DNA of 48,628 bases from positions 1-48,628 of the forward strand of contig BAXG01000041.1 of assembly GCA_001310455.1 (NCBI GenBank). The letters are read 5' to 3'. Source of the stretch: Photobacterium sp. JCM 19050. GTDB taxonomy: Bacteria > Pseudomonadota > Gammaproteobacteria > Enterobacterales > Vibrionaceae. Below, in pieces: positions 27,415 to 37,072 of the stretch. The translations under genes were made by a program, and so were the position numbers. Each line of letters begins with the position of its first letter. Position 1 is the first letter of the stretch. Under the pieces are notes generated by a model. It was given only the letters and a program-made list of their open reading frames with translations. It was not told the origin of the DNA and did not search any database.

Positions 27415-28563
27415 AATAGCTGACCCTAATAGTGCTACATTTTCGCCGTGCCATGGCAACCTCCCGGGTACGGCGATACGTTATCCATAAAGTGCTTTAC
27501 CTTCCTGAGCAATTGCCACATATGTTTGCACTTGTGATTCCGGGTGATTGTCTCATTTAGGGCATTCCACAATCGCTCTATGACGTTTACCCAAGGGCAA
27601 TAAACAGGTTGAAACAGCAGCTTGAACTTCGGATTTTTCCTGAGCCAAGACTCCGTTTTTCGACTTTTTTGGATGATGTAGTTATCCAGTATCAATGTGA
27701 CGCTCTTTGCCCGGCGGTAGTGCCGCTTCCGCTTAAGTTTCTCCAACATGGCAATGATAGGTCTGACTCTTTCTTTGTCCCAGACACATAAACCCAGAAT
27801 GAAGCTCACCTGCCAGACAGTGCTTGCAGTTCTGTCCCGGTGTGACCACTTATTTCTGCTGGCCTTTTACCGCCCAGTCAGCCCCGATTTTGGGGTTAAG
27901 GTCGATATAAACTTCATCCTCATAAAACACCGGATAGTCAACACCGCACTTGTCCAAGGCCTCACTTATCTGAGCAAGCTTTTCGTCCTTCTCAGGGTCT
28001 CGAATATTGAGGGTAGGTGCAGCCCTGCGCCAGACGATCCCGACTTTCGGTAGCCAGCGCCTGACCGTAGAGGCCGCCACTGTACTTTGGAATAAATCAT
28101 TGAATTGCATCGTTAAAAGCTCTGTGCTCCAGCGGCTTCGCTGATAACCAAAGTCCTGCGGGGAAAACTGAACCAAAATAGTCAGCATCGCGCACATTTC
28201 TCTAACGGGAGTTGTTGATGGTCTGCCTACAGGTAAAGAGTGGAGGGCATCCATACCGCCTTGAGCAAACCAGTCAATCCACCTACCGACTGAGGAGCGT
28301 GCTGCAATGGAGATTCGGCAGACATCGACAATCGTTTTGCCTTCGTGGAGTTGCATGAATTCAATAAGTCTCCGGGCATAGTCCTTGTTCTTGGTAGTCT
28401 GTATCGCTTTTTTCATCCTGCGCCGTTCGCTACGAGGTATCGATGCGATGACGGCTATCACTCAGTCCTTTTGTCGGTGTGTTTCGGTTTGGCGATTGGT
28501 CAGATCGCACAAAGCGGACCGAGTTTCTCTTAACTTTGAGATCTACAATTAGTAACAGCTATT
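27415..28563 (-). mobile_element. IS630-family insertion sequence, copy 1
   Basis: The ends are inverted repeats beginning AATAGCTG (left AATAGCTGACCCTAATAGTG; right, read inward, AATAGCTGTTACTAATTGTA). Each end is flanked by TA (27413-27414 and 28564-28565), the target duplication expected for IS630/Tc1. Length 1149 bp. It has inserted into an IS5-type element, whose transposase frame resumes at the right junction. Confidence 0.9.
27435..28461 (-). pseudogene. IS630-family DDE transposase, frame broken
   Basis: The N-terminal half (MIAVIASIPRSERRRMKKAI ... VGRWIDWFAQGGMDALHSLP) carries helix-turn-helix domains and continues to FYEDEVYIDLNPKIGADWAV. The C-terminal half lies in a second frame: LILDNYIIQKSRKTESWL and LFQPVYCPWVNVIERLWNAL, with the catalytic D and E of the DDE site. 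A break lies near 27840. The relative at 34437-35582 is also frameshifted, so whether either is active cannot be told. Confidence 0.85.
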
Positions 28564-28565
28564 TA

Positions 28566-29046
28566 GATATAGATTTCGCCAAACACGTCGTTTTTCTTTG
28601 CCGCGCTTACGCATTTTCCAGTCACCTTCACCAAAGACTTTTAAGCTTGTAGAATCAATAACGACATACGCTACTCGCCCTCGACTAGGTAGGCGATATT
28701 GAATTTCAACGGTCTTTACCCTTTTGCTGATACAACTGTATGATGGAGATTTGAGCGGCACATCCTTCAGAACAATTATCGAGTCGAGAAAGCCTTGAAG
28801 CGCGTGTGTAAAGAGCTTGAAAATGCCTTTAATCATCTGTGCCGTTTCAATGACAACATCAGTATACGTAAAGCTTTTTCATCGACCAGAACGAAATTAA
28901 ATCGCATTTAATTAAAGTCTGATTGTATTGCTTCCCGTTGCTAATTTCGTCTTTGGCTTTTCTCATCTTCTGTAACTCATAAAAAAGTTCTGATGATCTA
29001 AGCGCGACGCCGATGATAAGTTGAATGATTTAGTAAACAACGCCCC
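28566..29046 (-). mobile_element. IS5-family element remnant, truncated by IS630
   Basis: The right end on the minus strand starts GGGGCGTTGTTTACTAAATC, a typical IS5-group terminal repeat. An N-terminal transposase region begins near 28966 (MRKAKDEISNGKQYNQTLIK). It continues, with small breaks, into FKLFTHALQGFLDSIIVLKD and VVIDSTSLKVFGEGDWKMRK, KEKRRVWRN. The frame is cut at the IS630 junction at 28564; the C-terminal half is absent. Non-functional. Confidence 0.85.
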
Positions 29047-29090
29047 TTGATGAATAAATAACGTTGCGTCAATAATTATGTCGAAACGAG

Positions 29091-30188
29091 TCAGTTAAGT
29101 ATTTGTTTGCAAATTTCAATTCTATCTTTAACGATTTTTTCCCAAGAATAGTTATGATCAATAAAATGATATGCTTTCTTTGAAGCTAACAAATAACGTT
29201 CTCGAGTTTGCAATGCTTTGATAGCATTTATAAAATCTTCTTTGTTATCACATCTTAGAGCTGCACCTATATCGATACATTCATTCATGTTTGTATTTTC
29301 TGAAAGAATGCAGGGAAGACCATAGCTAAGACTTTCAAGCACAGCGATTGGTAGACCTTCATATCTAGATGTAAGAACTAAAACATCATGAGAAATAAAC
29401 ATTTGGTCTTTATCAACTGAAAATACTGGCCCATTTATTGAAACAATCATATCCAATGACAATTCACTTACTAGCGCTTTAACCTTACCGATATCTCCAC
29501 TCCCAAACATGGTGAGAGTTATGTTGTTGGCGACCATATACTCACGAAAATAAGATATATAATTTATTAGTATATCAATACCTTTGTGATTAATGTCGTA
29601 TCTACCGAAATATAAAACATTTAAACCCTCACTTTTTTTAGTTCTTTCGACAGGCTTTTGCTTTTTAACTCCATTAGGAATAATCACTCTTCTGACGTTT
29701 TGACATATTTGTATCGAATTATCCATCTCACTCTTATTTAAATAGCAAATAGCCGATGCTTTATAAATCAAAAAACGTCCTGCTGTATTAATGTATATCT
29801 TTTTAATTAGTTTATTTTTTAACTGAGCCGTTCTCATTAACGAAGAATGCGGGACAACGAAGTATTTTATTTTAAAGAAAGCACACACAAGCGATAAAAA
29901 GACAGATTTTATATCAAAAATGTTATGAAAATAAACTATATCTGGCTTCATTTTCTGGAGGAATGAGAACGCTGCAAATAAAGAACTCCTATTCGAATTA
30001 ACCCCAAGATCGCGGCCAATATAGTCCCTATATAATTCATTACCTTCGTTACACACAACTTTGTTAGTTGCAAATATTTTAGACTTTACGTCACTAACTT
30101 TGTTTTCATAATTACATTGGTTTACGACTGCCGTTGTTATTCCATTTCCATTCTCAAAGAACAAATAGCTAAAGTGCAGAATCTTCAT
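29091..30188 (-). CDS. Glycosyltransferase family 4
   Basis: 365 residues, GT-B fold. The acceptor-side N-terminus is MKILHFSYLFFENGNGITTA. The donor-side domain has LYFGRYDINHKGIDILINYI and the E-x7-E motif SRYEGLPIAVLESLSYGLPC. It transfers a nucleotide-activated sugar to the lipid-linked repeat unit; donor and acceptor cannot be read from sequence. Its ATG overlaps the stop of the preceding wzy-like gene (ATGA). Intact and AT-rich. Confidence 0.88.
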   Translation of the reverse strand: MKILHFSYLFFENGNGITTAVVNQCNYENKVSDVKSKIFATNKVVCNEGNELYRDYIGRDLGVNSNRSSLFAAFSFLQKMKPDIVYFHNIFDIKSVFLSLVCAFFKIKYFVVPHSSLMRTAQLKNKLIKKIYINTAGRFLIYKASAICYLNKSEMDNSIQICQNVRRVIIPNGVKKQKPVERTKKSEGLNVLYFGRYDINHKGIDILINYISYFREYMVANNITLTMFGSGDIGKVKALVSELSLDMIVSINGPVFSVDKDQMFISHDVLVLTSRYEGLPIAVLESLSYGLPCILSENTNMNECIDIGAALRCDNKEDFINAIKALQTRERYLLASKKAYHFIDHNYSWEKIVKDRIEICKQILN

Positions 30189-31111
30189 AAAACATCCACC
30201 AAATGTATTGACTCAAAGGCTAGCTTAGCAATCGACATAAATAGAAGAATAACACCTATAATTCGTGTATTTTTATCACAAAGAAATGAATGCGCCACAA
30301 TCGGACTAATCACAAGATACAATAGAAATATTCTTCCAGATAAAACTGCGACTGATAACGTAAAAACTGCCAAATATAAAATAAGAATACTGGTAATAAT
30401 TATTTCATTTTGGTTATCTCTTATTTTTCCATTACCATATAAAATAAGAAATAGAGAGATATAAATGTATACAGTTGATACCAATGATTTGCCAGATAAA
30501 TAAATAGCATCACCTTGATAATATGAGAACCTTTCAATTCCAGCAATAAGTGAACCGACTATACCACTTACAAAGAATGAAAAAGCTGTTATAGCAACAA
30601 TTAGCATTATCGAATTCAAGTTCATTTTGAAATAATTCTTGCATTTATAGCGAATCAAATCATACGCAAACTTACCAAAGACAACAAATATCGACCCGGA
30701 ATGAAAAATTGACGTGCATATGTAAGAGTAACTTGGTAGATACTTAATTGAAAACACAAAAAGCAGTGAAAAAAGAGAATATCTTATCTGAACCCCGAAA
30801 TAATATGATGATAGAGACAACAAAATCGGCATTGCAACTAACAATAAACTATAGCGATTAAATATAATAGCCATAAGTATAGTTTGAATTATCATATAAA
30901 ATACCCAGAACTCAAAGAAATTCATCCCTATTATATTTCTAGATAATGAAATTAATAATTCGAAGCCATACTCATAAGAACCGTTGTTACTAATATAGTT
31001 GGAATAGTAATTCGGTATATCCGAGGCATTTGGATCACTAATCGTCTGAATCATCAGTAAGCAGACAGGAGATAACATTAAAATTCTAATTAAGAAGTTA
31101 ATGAACGACAA
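30185..31111 (-). CDS. wzy: Wzy-like polysaccharide polymerase (EpsG-type)
   Basis: 308 residues with about nine hydrophobic helices. The N-terminal LMIQTISDPNASDIPNYYSN, then YEYGFELLISLSRNIIGMNF, matches the EpsG/Wzy pattern (a periplasmic loop with Y/D residues before the GFE motif). It would join repeat units in the periplasm. The start is a TTG two bases after the upstream stop; a later ATG is possible. It is the only polymerase candidate in the window. Confidence 0.78.
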   Translation of the reverse strand: MSFINFLIRILMLSPVCLLMIQTISDPNASDIPNYYSNYISNNGSYEYGFELLISLSRNIIGMNFFEFWVFYMIIQTILMAIIFNRYSLLLVAMPILLSLSSYYFGVQIRYSLFSLLFVFSIKYLPSYSYICTSIFHSGSIFVVFGKFAYDLIRYKCKNYFKMNLNSIMLIVAITAFSFFVSGIVGSLIAGIERFSYYQGDAIYLSGKSLVSTVYIYISLFLILYGNGKIRDNQNEIIITSILILYLAVFTLSVAVLSGRIFLLYLVISPIVAHSFLCDKNTRIIGVILLFMSIAKLAFESIHLVDVL

Positions 31112-31113
31112 TT

Positions 31114-32177
31114 TTAAATCTCACGGCTATATAGTATGTTTAGTTTTTTTAAGTTATTTTTGATATTTATATCACTGACTTCGATTGCAGTTCTAACAGA
31201 GTCGAAGTTTTCGCTTTGGACAATATAGTCTTTCTTCCTTATTATCTCCGCAATGCATGAATCTAAAGCGTCCTGCTCTATATTTATTATGGTGCAATTA
31301 CCAAATATTGCCTCTCTTGGCACTGTGGATGATACAATGCATGGTAAACCATAATACTGTGCTTCTATTAATGATAAACCAAGGCCTTCAAATTTTGACG
31401 GAAAGAGAAACACATCAACATCATTCGACAAAAACTCAGCAACGCTAGTAGAGGGATTTCTAAATTCAATTTCATCTTGCAACCCTAAATTATAAGACTC
31501 CAAAACAAAACTATCTTTCAAAGCTCCTTCTCCTACGAATATCATTTTAAAACTAACATTCATGTCATGAAGTTTTTTGCCACCTGAAACATTAATTTGT
31601 GATTTTTTTCTTCGCTAAACCTTCCGACGTGTCCAATCCTAATAGGAAAACCAGTATTATTCTTTTTTTTCTTTACATTTTTTTTTAACTCGATACCACA
31701 TGGAAGAACGACATAATCACTCCCCTTAAAGATGCAACCACCTGCAACTTCACTAACAGCTATTCTTACATTACTAAAAGTTTCAATAAATGCTTTCATT
31801 ATGTTCTTATATATTTTACGAAAGCAAGATAAGTTATTTTCACTTGTATATATATGACTATGGGTTACTCTACACCGGACACCTGAAAAGTAACTAATAA
31901 GCATATATATTCCACTTGAATAGTGTACATGACTATGCACGACATCGAATTTCCGTTGCCAGATGTATCTAAATACATGGAGGTAATAAAACACACTATC
32001 TTTTGAAATGTATGAAATATTAGCACCGTTTAGCTTAAGTGATTCTTCAAAGAACCCTTTATTCGGATCCTGTTTAAGTATGTGTATATCATTAACACTT
32101 CCGTTCAAAACAAGGTCGTGCAACCACTTTTCTATCCCCCCCGGATTTAGACCATTTACTATATGTAAAATTTTCAC
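31114..32177 (-). CDS. Glycosyltransferase family 4, one frameshift
   Basis: The N-terminal part reads MKILHIVNGLNPGGIEKWLH with the GGIE motif of GT4 enzymes, then HSHVHYSSGIYMLISYFSGV. The frame breaks near 31575, where an A6 run should be A7: LMFQVAK/KLHDMNVSFKMIFVGEG. The C-terminal part has FPSKFEGLGLSLIEAQYYGL with the E-x7-E donor motif. The repaired length is about 354 residues. It lies between the GT2 gene and wzy in the same transcript. Confidence 0.85.
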
Positions 32178-32342
32178 AGTAAACCTTTTTATTTAATATT
32201 TACATCGCCAACAAACAAGACTGTTGCACTTCATTCATTAAAGGAAAAACTTTGATAGTATAATTGATTGTTTATGTAAAACGGCAAGATTTATTAAAGT
32301 ATGACTTTAAAGTTATCGCTTGTGTGCTAGTATTTGAATTAG

Positions 32343-33230
32343 TTATCGAAAATATTTATATACCACTTTCAAAAGCTTACTTGGCAATATATGAAATATA
32401 ATTCTTGATGCGATTTTTGCAACATTTGATGCACTGACTTGTCTAGATTCAATCATAAAAAATGTTCTCATTTTAATTTCTGACCAAGCCTTTCTTATCC
32501 CAGTTCTTCTAATAACAGTAGATTCATTTAATCTATAATCTAAAAGCACTTGGGGAACATTGGCAAAGTTACTACCACTTAGTAATAAGTTAATCCACAG
32601 TGCCATATCTTCAGTTAACCTGGTATTCACCGGGTATCGAATTCCAGCCATGAATACGTTAGCACGAAACATTACTGTAGGATGTACAAACGGACATCTT
32701 GCAACACTAAAATTCTTTAATTCACGATGTTCTGTCGGCAGTTTTTTAGTTTCGAGTGCATAGCTTGAACCGAACTCTGAACAAAAACTGCCCAACACGT
32801 CTACTTCCATGCTATTATTAAAGTATTTCACTTGTTCAGAGATCCTGTTTTTACGACTAATGTCGTCAGCATCCATTCTAGCTATGAATTGGTATTCATT
32901 TTTTGACAAAACTAAATCTATAAGCGTATTTAATCCATTTGCCAGTCCCTTATTCTCACATCCGTATATAACAAACACATTTGTAAACCGCAAAATATCA
33001 TTCAAATAGTCTGATAACTTGCTAGGAACAGGTCCATCGCAGTAAATATAAAGGCTGACATGGTTGTAATCTTGTTCTAGTATACTATTAAATGCTTGTT
33101 TTATGTAAGATAGTCTGTCCCTAAAATAAACACATGTAATGACAGCAACCTTTTGATTTACTTTTTTCGCACTATGCCTTTTATCGGTAATTAAGTTATT
33201 ATTATGCTTTTCCCTTGTGTATTCTTCCAT
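32343..33230 (-). CDS. Glycosyltransferase family 2
   Basis: 295 residues, GT-A fold. KVAVITCVYFRDRLSYIKQA opens the nucleotide-binding domain; ARMDADDISRKNRISEQ holds the metal-binding DxD; a later TEDMALWINLL matches the catalytic ED region. A 28-residue hydrophilic leader precedes the domain. It is a cytoplasmic enzyme of repeat-unit assembly; specificity is unknown. Intact. The 250 nt upstream contain no gene. Confidence 0.88.
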   Translation of the reverse strand: MEEYTREKHNNNLITDKRHSAKKVNQKVAVITCVYFRDRLSYIKQAFNSILEQDYNHVSLYIYCDGPVPSKLSDYLNDILRFTNVFVIYGCENKGLANGLNTLIDLVLSKNEYQFIARMDADDISRKNRISEQVKYFNNSMEVDVLGSFCSEFGSSYALETKKLPTEHRELKNFSVARCPFVHPTVMFRANVFMAGIRYPVNTRLTEDMALWINLLLSGSNFANVPQVLLDYRLNESTVIRRTGIRKAWSEIKMRTFFMIESRQVSASNVAKIASRIIFHILPSKLLKVVYKYFR

Positions 33231-33483
33231 TTATTAATCTCATTTAACCTTTAATTAATGTTATACTATTTATTCACTAAAACTATTTAAATTTATAGCT
33301 CTCAAGTCTTTTGAGTGTTAATTTCAACGACGAAATTTATAGCATGTTTATTGCTTTTATAACAAACATATGTGGATCCAAGAAGAAAGTGATATTTGTT
33401 TCATTACGTGCTAGAATATTAAAAAATTCACTGAGCTATTATTTCATGTTTTTTCACACTGAAATTTTTATCATTCGGTAAAT

Positions 33484-34304
33484 TTAGTTTTTGAAAATAT
33501 TCATTATATTTTCACTTACTTTTCTCACAAAATAACAATTAACATCAGTGGTAACATTGTAAATATCATCTTCACTCAAGTAGTCTGGGCTTGAGTTTCC
33601 GTTGGAGAATCGAATGTAATGTAAATTTCTAGTAATAACATCATCTTGTTCTTTAAGTAGCATTTGAAAGTAGTGCTCATCCGAACAGGTTGTGTACTTG
33701 AATTTTTTTTGATACGAATCTGTAGATTTACTTATTATAAAATCAACATGCTTTCTTTTTAATACAAACCAACTAGATCCCATTCTAATTTCGGAGCTGG
33801 TGAAATTACCTCTCCTAGGTAAGAACCTTTGAACTCTTGATATTGGAAAGTTTATAATTTTAAATAGGCTCCATCTAACAAAACATTGGTCTCTAAAAAA
33901 ATTGTATGTGTTTATTCGCCAGTCATATTCTGGCAATCTGTTAATTTCGATAAATGACTTATTATTTAGTGTTAAAAAGTCGTTCAACTTTAATTTATGC
34001 TTTAACGGTAGGCATTCTCCGCTTATCAATACAAAATAGTCATAATCAAACTCCCTTGATCTATTCAGCATTTTTAGTATTGATTTAACTTGCGAAAACG
34101 AGGACCAATTTACATCAACTCTATCTTCTATAAGAAGTATATTTTCATTTTCTATTGATTTTAATTTTTCGTACAACTTTTCTGACTTTTTGTAACATGA
34201 ATGATGACTTTATCATTCTCACTTAGCTCTAACAAAGCTATAATTGTCTTAATTTCTTCTAATCCTTTATGACATTGTATGCCATATATAATTCTCGCGC
34301 ACAT
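33484..34304 (-). CDS. GT14-like (core-2/I-branching type) glycosyltransferase, one frameshift
   Basis: The ATG at 34304 gives MCARIIYGIQCHKGLEEIKT. The frame then breaks near 34165 and resumes as EKLYEKLKSIENENILLIED. DYDYFVLISGECLPLKHKLK and RMGSSWFVLKRKHVDFI match the Branch family (beta-1,6-N-acetylglucosaminyltransferase-like). Such enzymes in bacterial loci are thought to add side branches. Repaired length about 273 residues. It is the outermost polymer gene before the IS630 copy 2 and IS3 debris. Confidence 0.75.
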
Positions 34305-34436
34305 TCAATGCCCCAAATATTAAATTTTTATTTTGATATATATAGTTAGAAAGACTGCTTTTATATTTGCTAAATAACGTGTCAAATCAACTATGGCAAC
34401 TGTCCACTACCCCTATAACGAGACAACACATAGCTA

Positions 34437-35582
34437 AATAGCTGTTCCTAATTGTAGATCTCAAAGATAAGAGAAACTCAGTCCAGTTTGCGCGATCTGA
34501 TCTATCGCCAAACACAAAAAAAAGGACTGAGTAGTGGCCATCATAGCATCGGTCGACTGAGCAGAAAGGCGACGCATCCACAAAGCAATTCAACACACGG
34601 CAGATAAGGGATTTGCTCGACGATCAATGGCGATGTTACTTTTAGCCCAAGGAAAAACGATTGTTGCTGTCAGTGAAACTACGGGGCAGCGCGCTCTTCC
34701 GTTGGTCGATGGATAAAGTGGTACACGGACGGTGGGACCGATTCTCTGAAATCTCAGCCCTCAAGGAGGCCGCCATGCTCGCTACCTGTTGAACAAATGT
34801 GTGCCATTTTACTAGTGCTTATCCAAGCGTCACCACAAGATTTTGGATTTCAACGAAGTCGATGGAGTGCAGAGCTTCTCGCTTATCAATTCAACGAAAC
34901 GTCCAAATCTCATGTCGCGGCCTCTACAGTAAGGCGTTGGTTACCGAAGACGGGTGTCGTCTGGCGAAGAGCCTCGCCAAACCAGTGCATTAAAGACCCT
35001 GAAAAAGCAGAGAAATTGGCGCCAATCCAACAAGCTTTAGACCAATGTGCCCCAGAGAATACTATCTTTTATGAAGATGAAGTCGATATTGATTTGACCC
35101 CTAAGATTGGCGCTGATTGGACGCTCAAAGGCCAACAAAAAAAGTGGTCAAGCCAAGAAAGAACGAGCCACACTATCTCACAGGTGCTCCGCACGCCAAA
35201 ACAGGTAAAGTCATTTATGGCTCTGGTACCAAGAAAAATTCCAACTTATTTATCGCCATGCTGGAGAAGCTCAAACGGCATTATAGGAGGGCGAAAAAAT
35301 CATTTTGGTGCTCGACAACTATGTCATTTACAAGAGTCGAAAAACGAATATATGGCTGGCGGCCAACTCCAAATTTGTCTTGTTATTTCAGCCCGTCTAT
35401 TGCCCTTGGGTCAATGTGATAGAAAGGCTATTCCATGTACTGCATGAGACCATCACACTCAATCATCAGCAAGTACATGTACCAGCTATTGGTAAAGGTG
35501 AAGCAGTTTATGGAGACGGCATCACCGTATCTTGGCCCAAGGCATGGGATGGCAAAAAAGACTCACAATTAGGATTGCTATT
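34437..35582 (+). mobile_element. IS630-family insertion sequence, copy 2
   Basis: The left end AATAGCTGTTCCTAATTGTA is preceded by TA (34435-34436). The right end, read inward, is AATAGCAATCCTAATTGTGA but is followed by TT rather than TA, so the target duplication is imperfect or eroded. Length 1146 bp. It is related to but clearly diverged from copy 1, lies in the opposite orientation, and adjoins an IS3 remnant. Confidence 0.88.
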
Positions 35583-35586
35583 TTGA
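34590..35586 (+). pseudogene. IS630-family transposase, frame broken
   Basis: The middle part (MCAILLVLIQASPQDFGFQR ... FYEDEVDIDLTPKIGADWTL) is in one frame. The continuation KKVVKPRKNEPHYLTGAPHA, then GSGTKKNSNLFIAMLEKL is in another, and the catalytic C-terminus LVLDNYVIYKSRKTNIWL plus LFQPVYCPWVNVIERLFHVL is in a third stretch. The N-terminal helix-turn-helix region upstream of 34797 is also broken. At least three one-base breaks. Confidence 0.8.
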
Positions 35587-36841
35587 GTTTTCCCATTTCC
35601 TCCGGTATTCGGCCGGGGGGATATTTAGACTCTCATGGGTACGCTCTTCGTTGTAATCACACATCCATACCCACACCATATCTCGCACTTGTTCATGTGA
35701 ATCAAACATATATGTATCCAGAAATTCACAACGGAACGAGCAATTAAAACGCTCCACAAAGCCATTTTGCTGAGGCTTTCCAGGCTGAATATATCTCAGT
35801 ACTATATCGTGAACTTTGCGTCAATCAGTGAATTATTCAAAGATAAACTCTGGCTCGTTATATACACGAAGTTCTTTCGGTATACCGCGCTCTTACTTTA
35901 ACTAGTCCAAGGCTCTGATTGCACGGCCCGCTGGCAAGCTCGTATCAACTTCAATCGCCAGACACTCGTGTGTTCCTTCATCCAGAATGTTGAGTGTTCA
36001 AAAACGCCTCCCGCAATACAGGGTGTCATGCATGAAGTTAAGTGCCTACTGGTGATTAGGTTCATCAACAATGTCCAGCGGTATTGCTATTCGTGCGGGT
36101 AATACCCGCTTTTGACGGTGTTTTAAGTTAAATCCCATACGGCGGTAAACACGGCACTCGCGTTTATGATTGAACCGCTTGTGCGTTCGCTTTAATCGCC
36201 AAAAGCTTTTCCAAAATCCGGCATTAGGCGCTTTTCCCAATACCGCATTAATGGCATTAATGACGTCAGCATCGTGAACACGCCAGTCTTTCGGTGCGCG
36301 ATATTAACTCACTCGTCCCATGGAGTGAGTTGGCAAGCACGCAGAACACCGAGCCTGCGGCAACCTATGTGCGTGTACTATCTCGCTTCTCACACACTAC
36401 CAGCTTTTTTGTGAACAGCTCCTTCATGGCATGATTTTCTAAACTGACATCGGCAAACATTTCCTTCAGTTTGACGTTCTCTGCTTCTAGCTCTTTAATT
36501 CATTTTAATTCAGAAGCATCCAACCCACCCCATACTTGGCTTTCCAATTGTAATAGGTGGCATTGCTTATACTATACTGGCGGCAGATATCATCGACTTT
36601 CATGCCCGCGTCGGCCTCTTTGAGGATGGCAACGATCTGAGTTTCGGTGAACCGTGACTTTTTCATGGTGTTCTCCTGCAATTAAAAGGCAGAAAACTCC
36701 AGTTTAGACTGTCTCAGAATAGGGGAAGTGGACACAACAATCTGAGTTTCGGTGAACCGTGACTTTTTCATGGTGTCCTCCTGCAAATAAAGGGCAGAAA
36801 ACTCCAGTTTAGACTGTCTAAGAATAGGGGAAGTGGACACC
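35583..36841 (-). mobile_element. Decayed IS3-family element with a duplicated left end
   Basis: The minus strand from about 36665 encodes MKKSRFTETQIVAILKEADA and YSISNATYYNWKAKYGG (OrfA). Relics of an integrase-type OrfB follow: NHKRECRVYRRMGFNLKHRQ, later QNGFVERFNCSFRCEFLDTY and TPAEYRRKWEN-like codons with many stops. The terminal sequence TGTCCACTTCCCC and the first codons occur twice (ends near 36735 and 36841), so a 5' fragment of a second IS3 copy is joined in tandem. The right end is lost at the IS630 junction. Non-functional. Confidence 0.85.
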
Positions 36842-36964
36842 ATCTCTTGATTTCGCTTTTTTACCACTTCACTTTGACAAACTAAATAATGAAATTTTTC
36901 AGTTTTTCAACTCATAAGTTTGGGTGAGCTAAAGACAGAAGCATAAAGAAATGAGACAAAACAA

Positions 36965-36984
36965 AAGGCACTTTTTAGCGCCTT
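36965..36984. terminator. Hairpin, possible terminator
   Basis: Eight-base arms AAGGCACT / AGCGCCTT with a TTTT loop and one G-U pair. On the minus strand it is followed by TTGTTTTG. It lies about 90 nt downstream of the wzc stop and may limit read-through into the IS-rich cluster. Confidence 0.55.
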
Positions 36985-37030
36985 AATGCTTTGTTTTTAT
37001 GAGTTTTTATTCTTATGCTTGGGATTCAAA

Positions 37031-37050
37031 CCAACAGGCTTTCCTGTTGG
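37031..37050. terminator. Hairpin downstream of wzc
   Basis: Perfect 8-bp stem CCAACAGG / CCTGTTGG with a 4-nt loop, 23 nt past the wzc stop. The T-run is clearer on the plus strand (CTTTTATTT), so it may be bidirectional. If active, antitermination would be needed for wza-operon transcripts to reach the glycosyltransferase genes. Confidence 0.65.
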
Positions 37051-37072
37051 CTTTTATTTGATTTTCTAAACC

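Noticed and set aside
36682..36867. Small frame with a repeated STSPILRQSKLEFSA segment
   Set aside because: It is a translation of the duplicated IS3 end, not a protein repeat.
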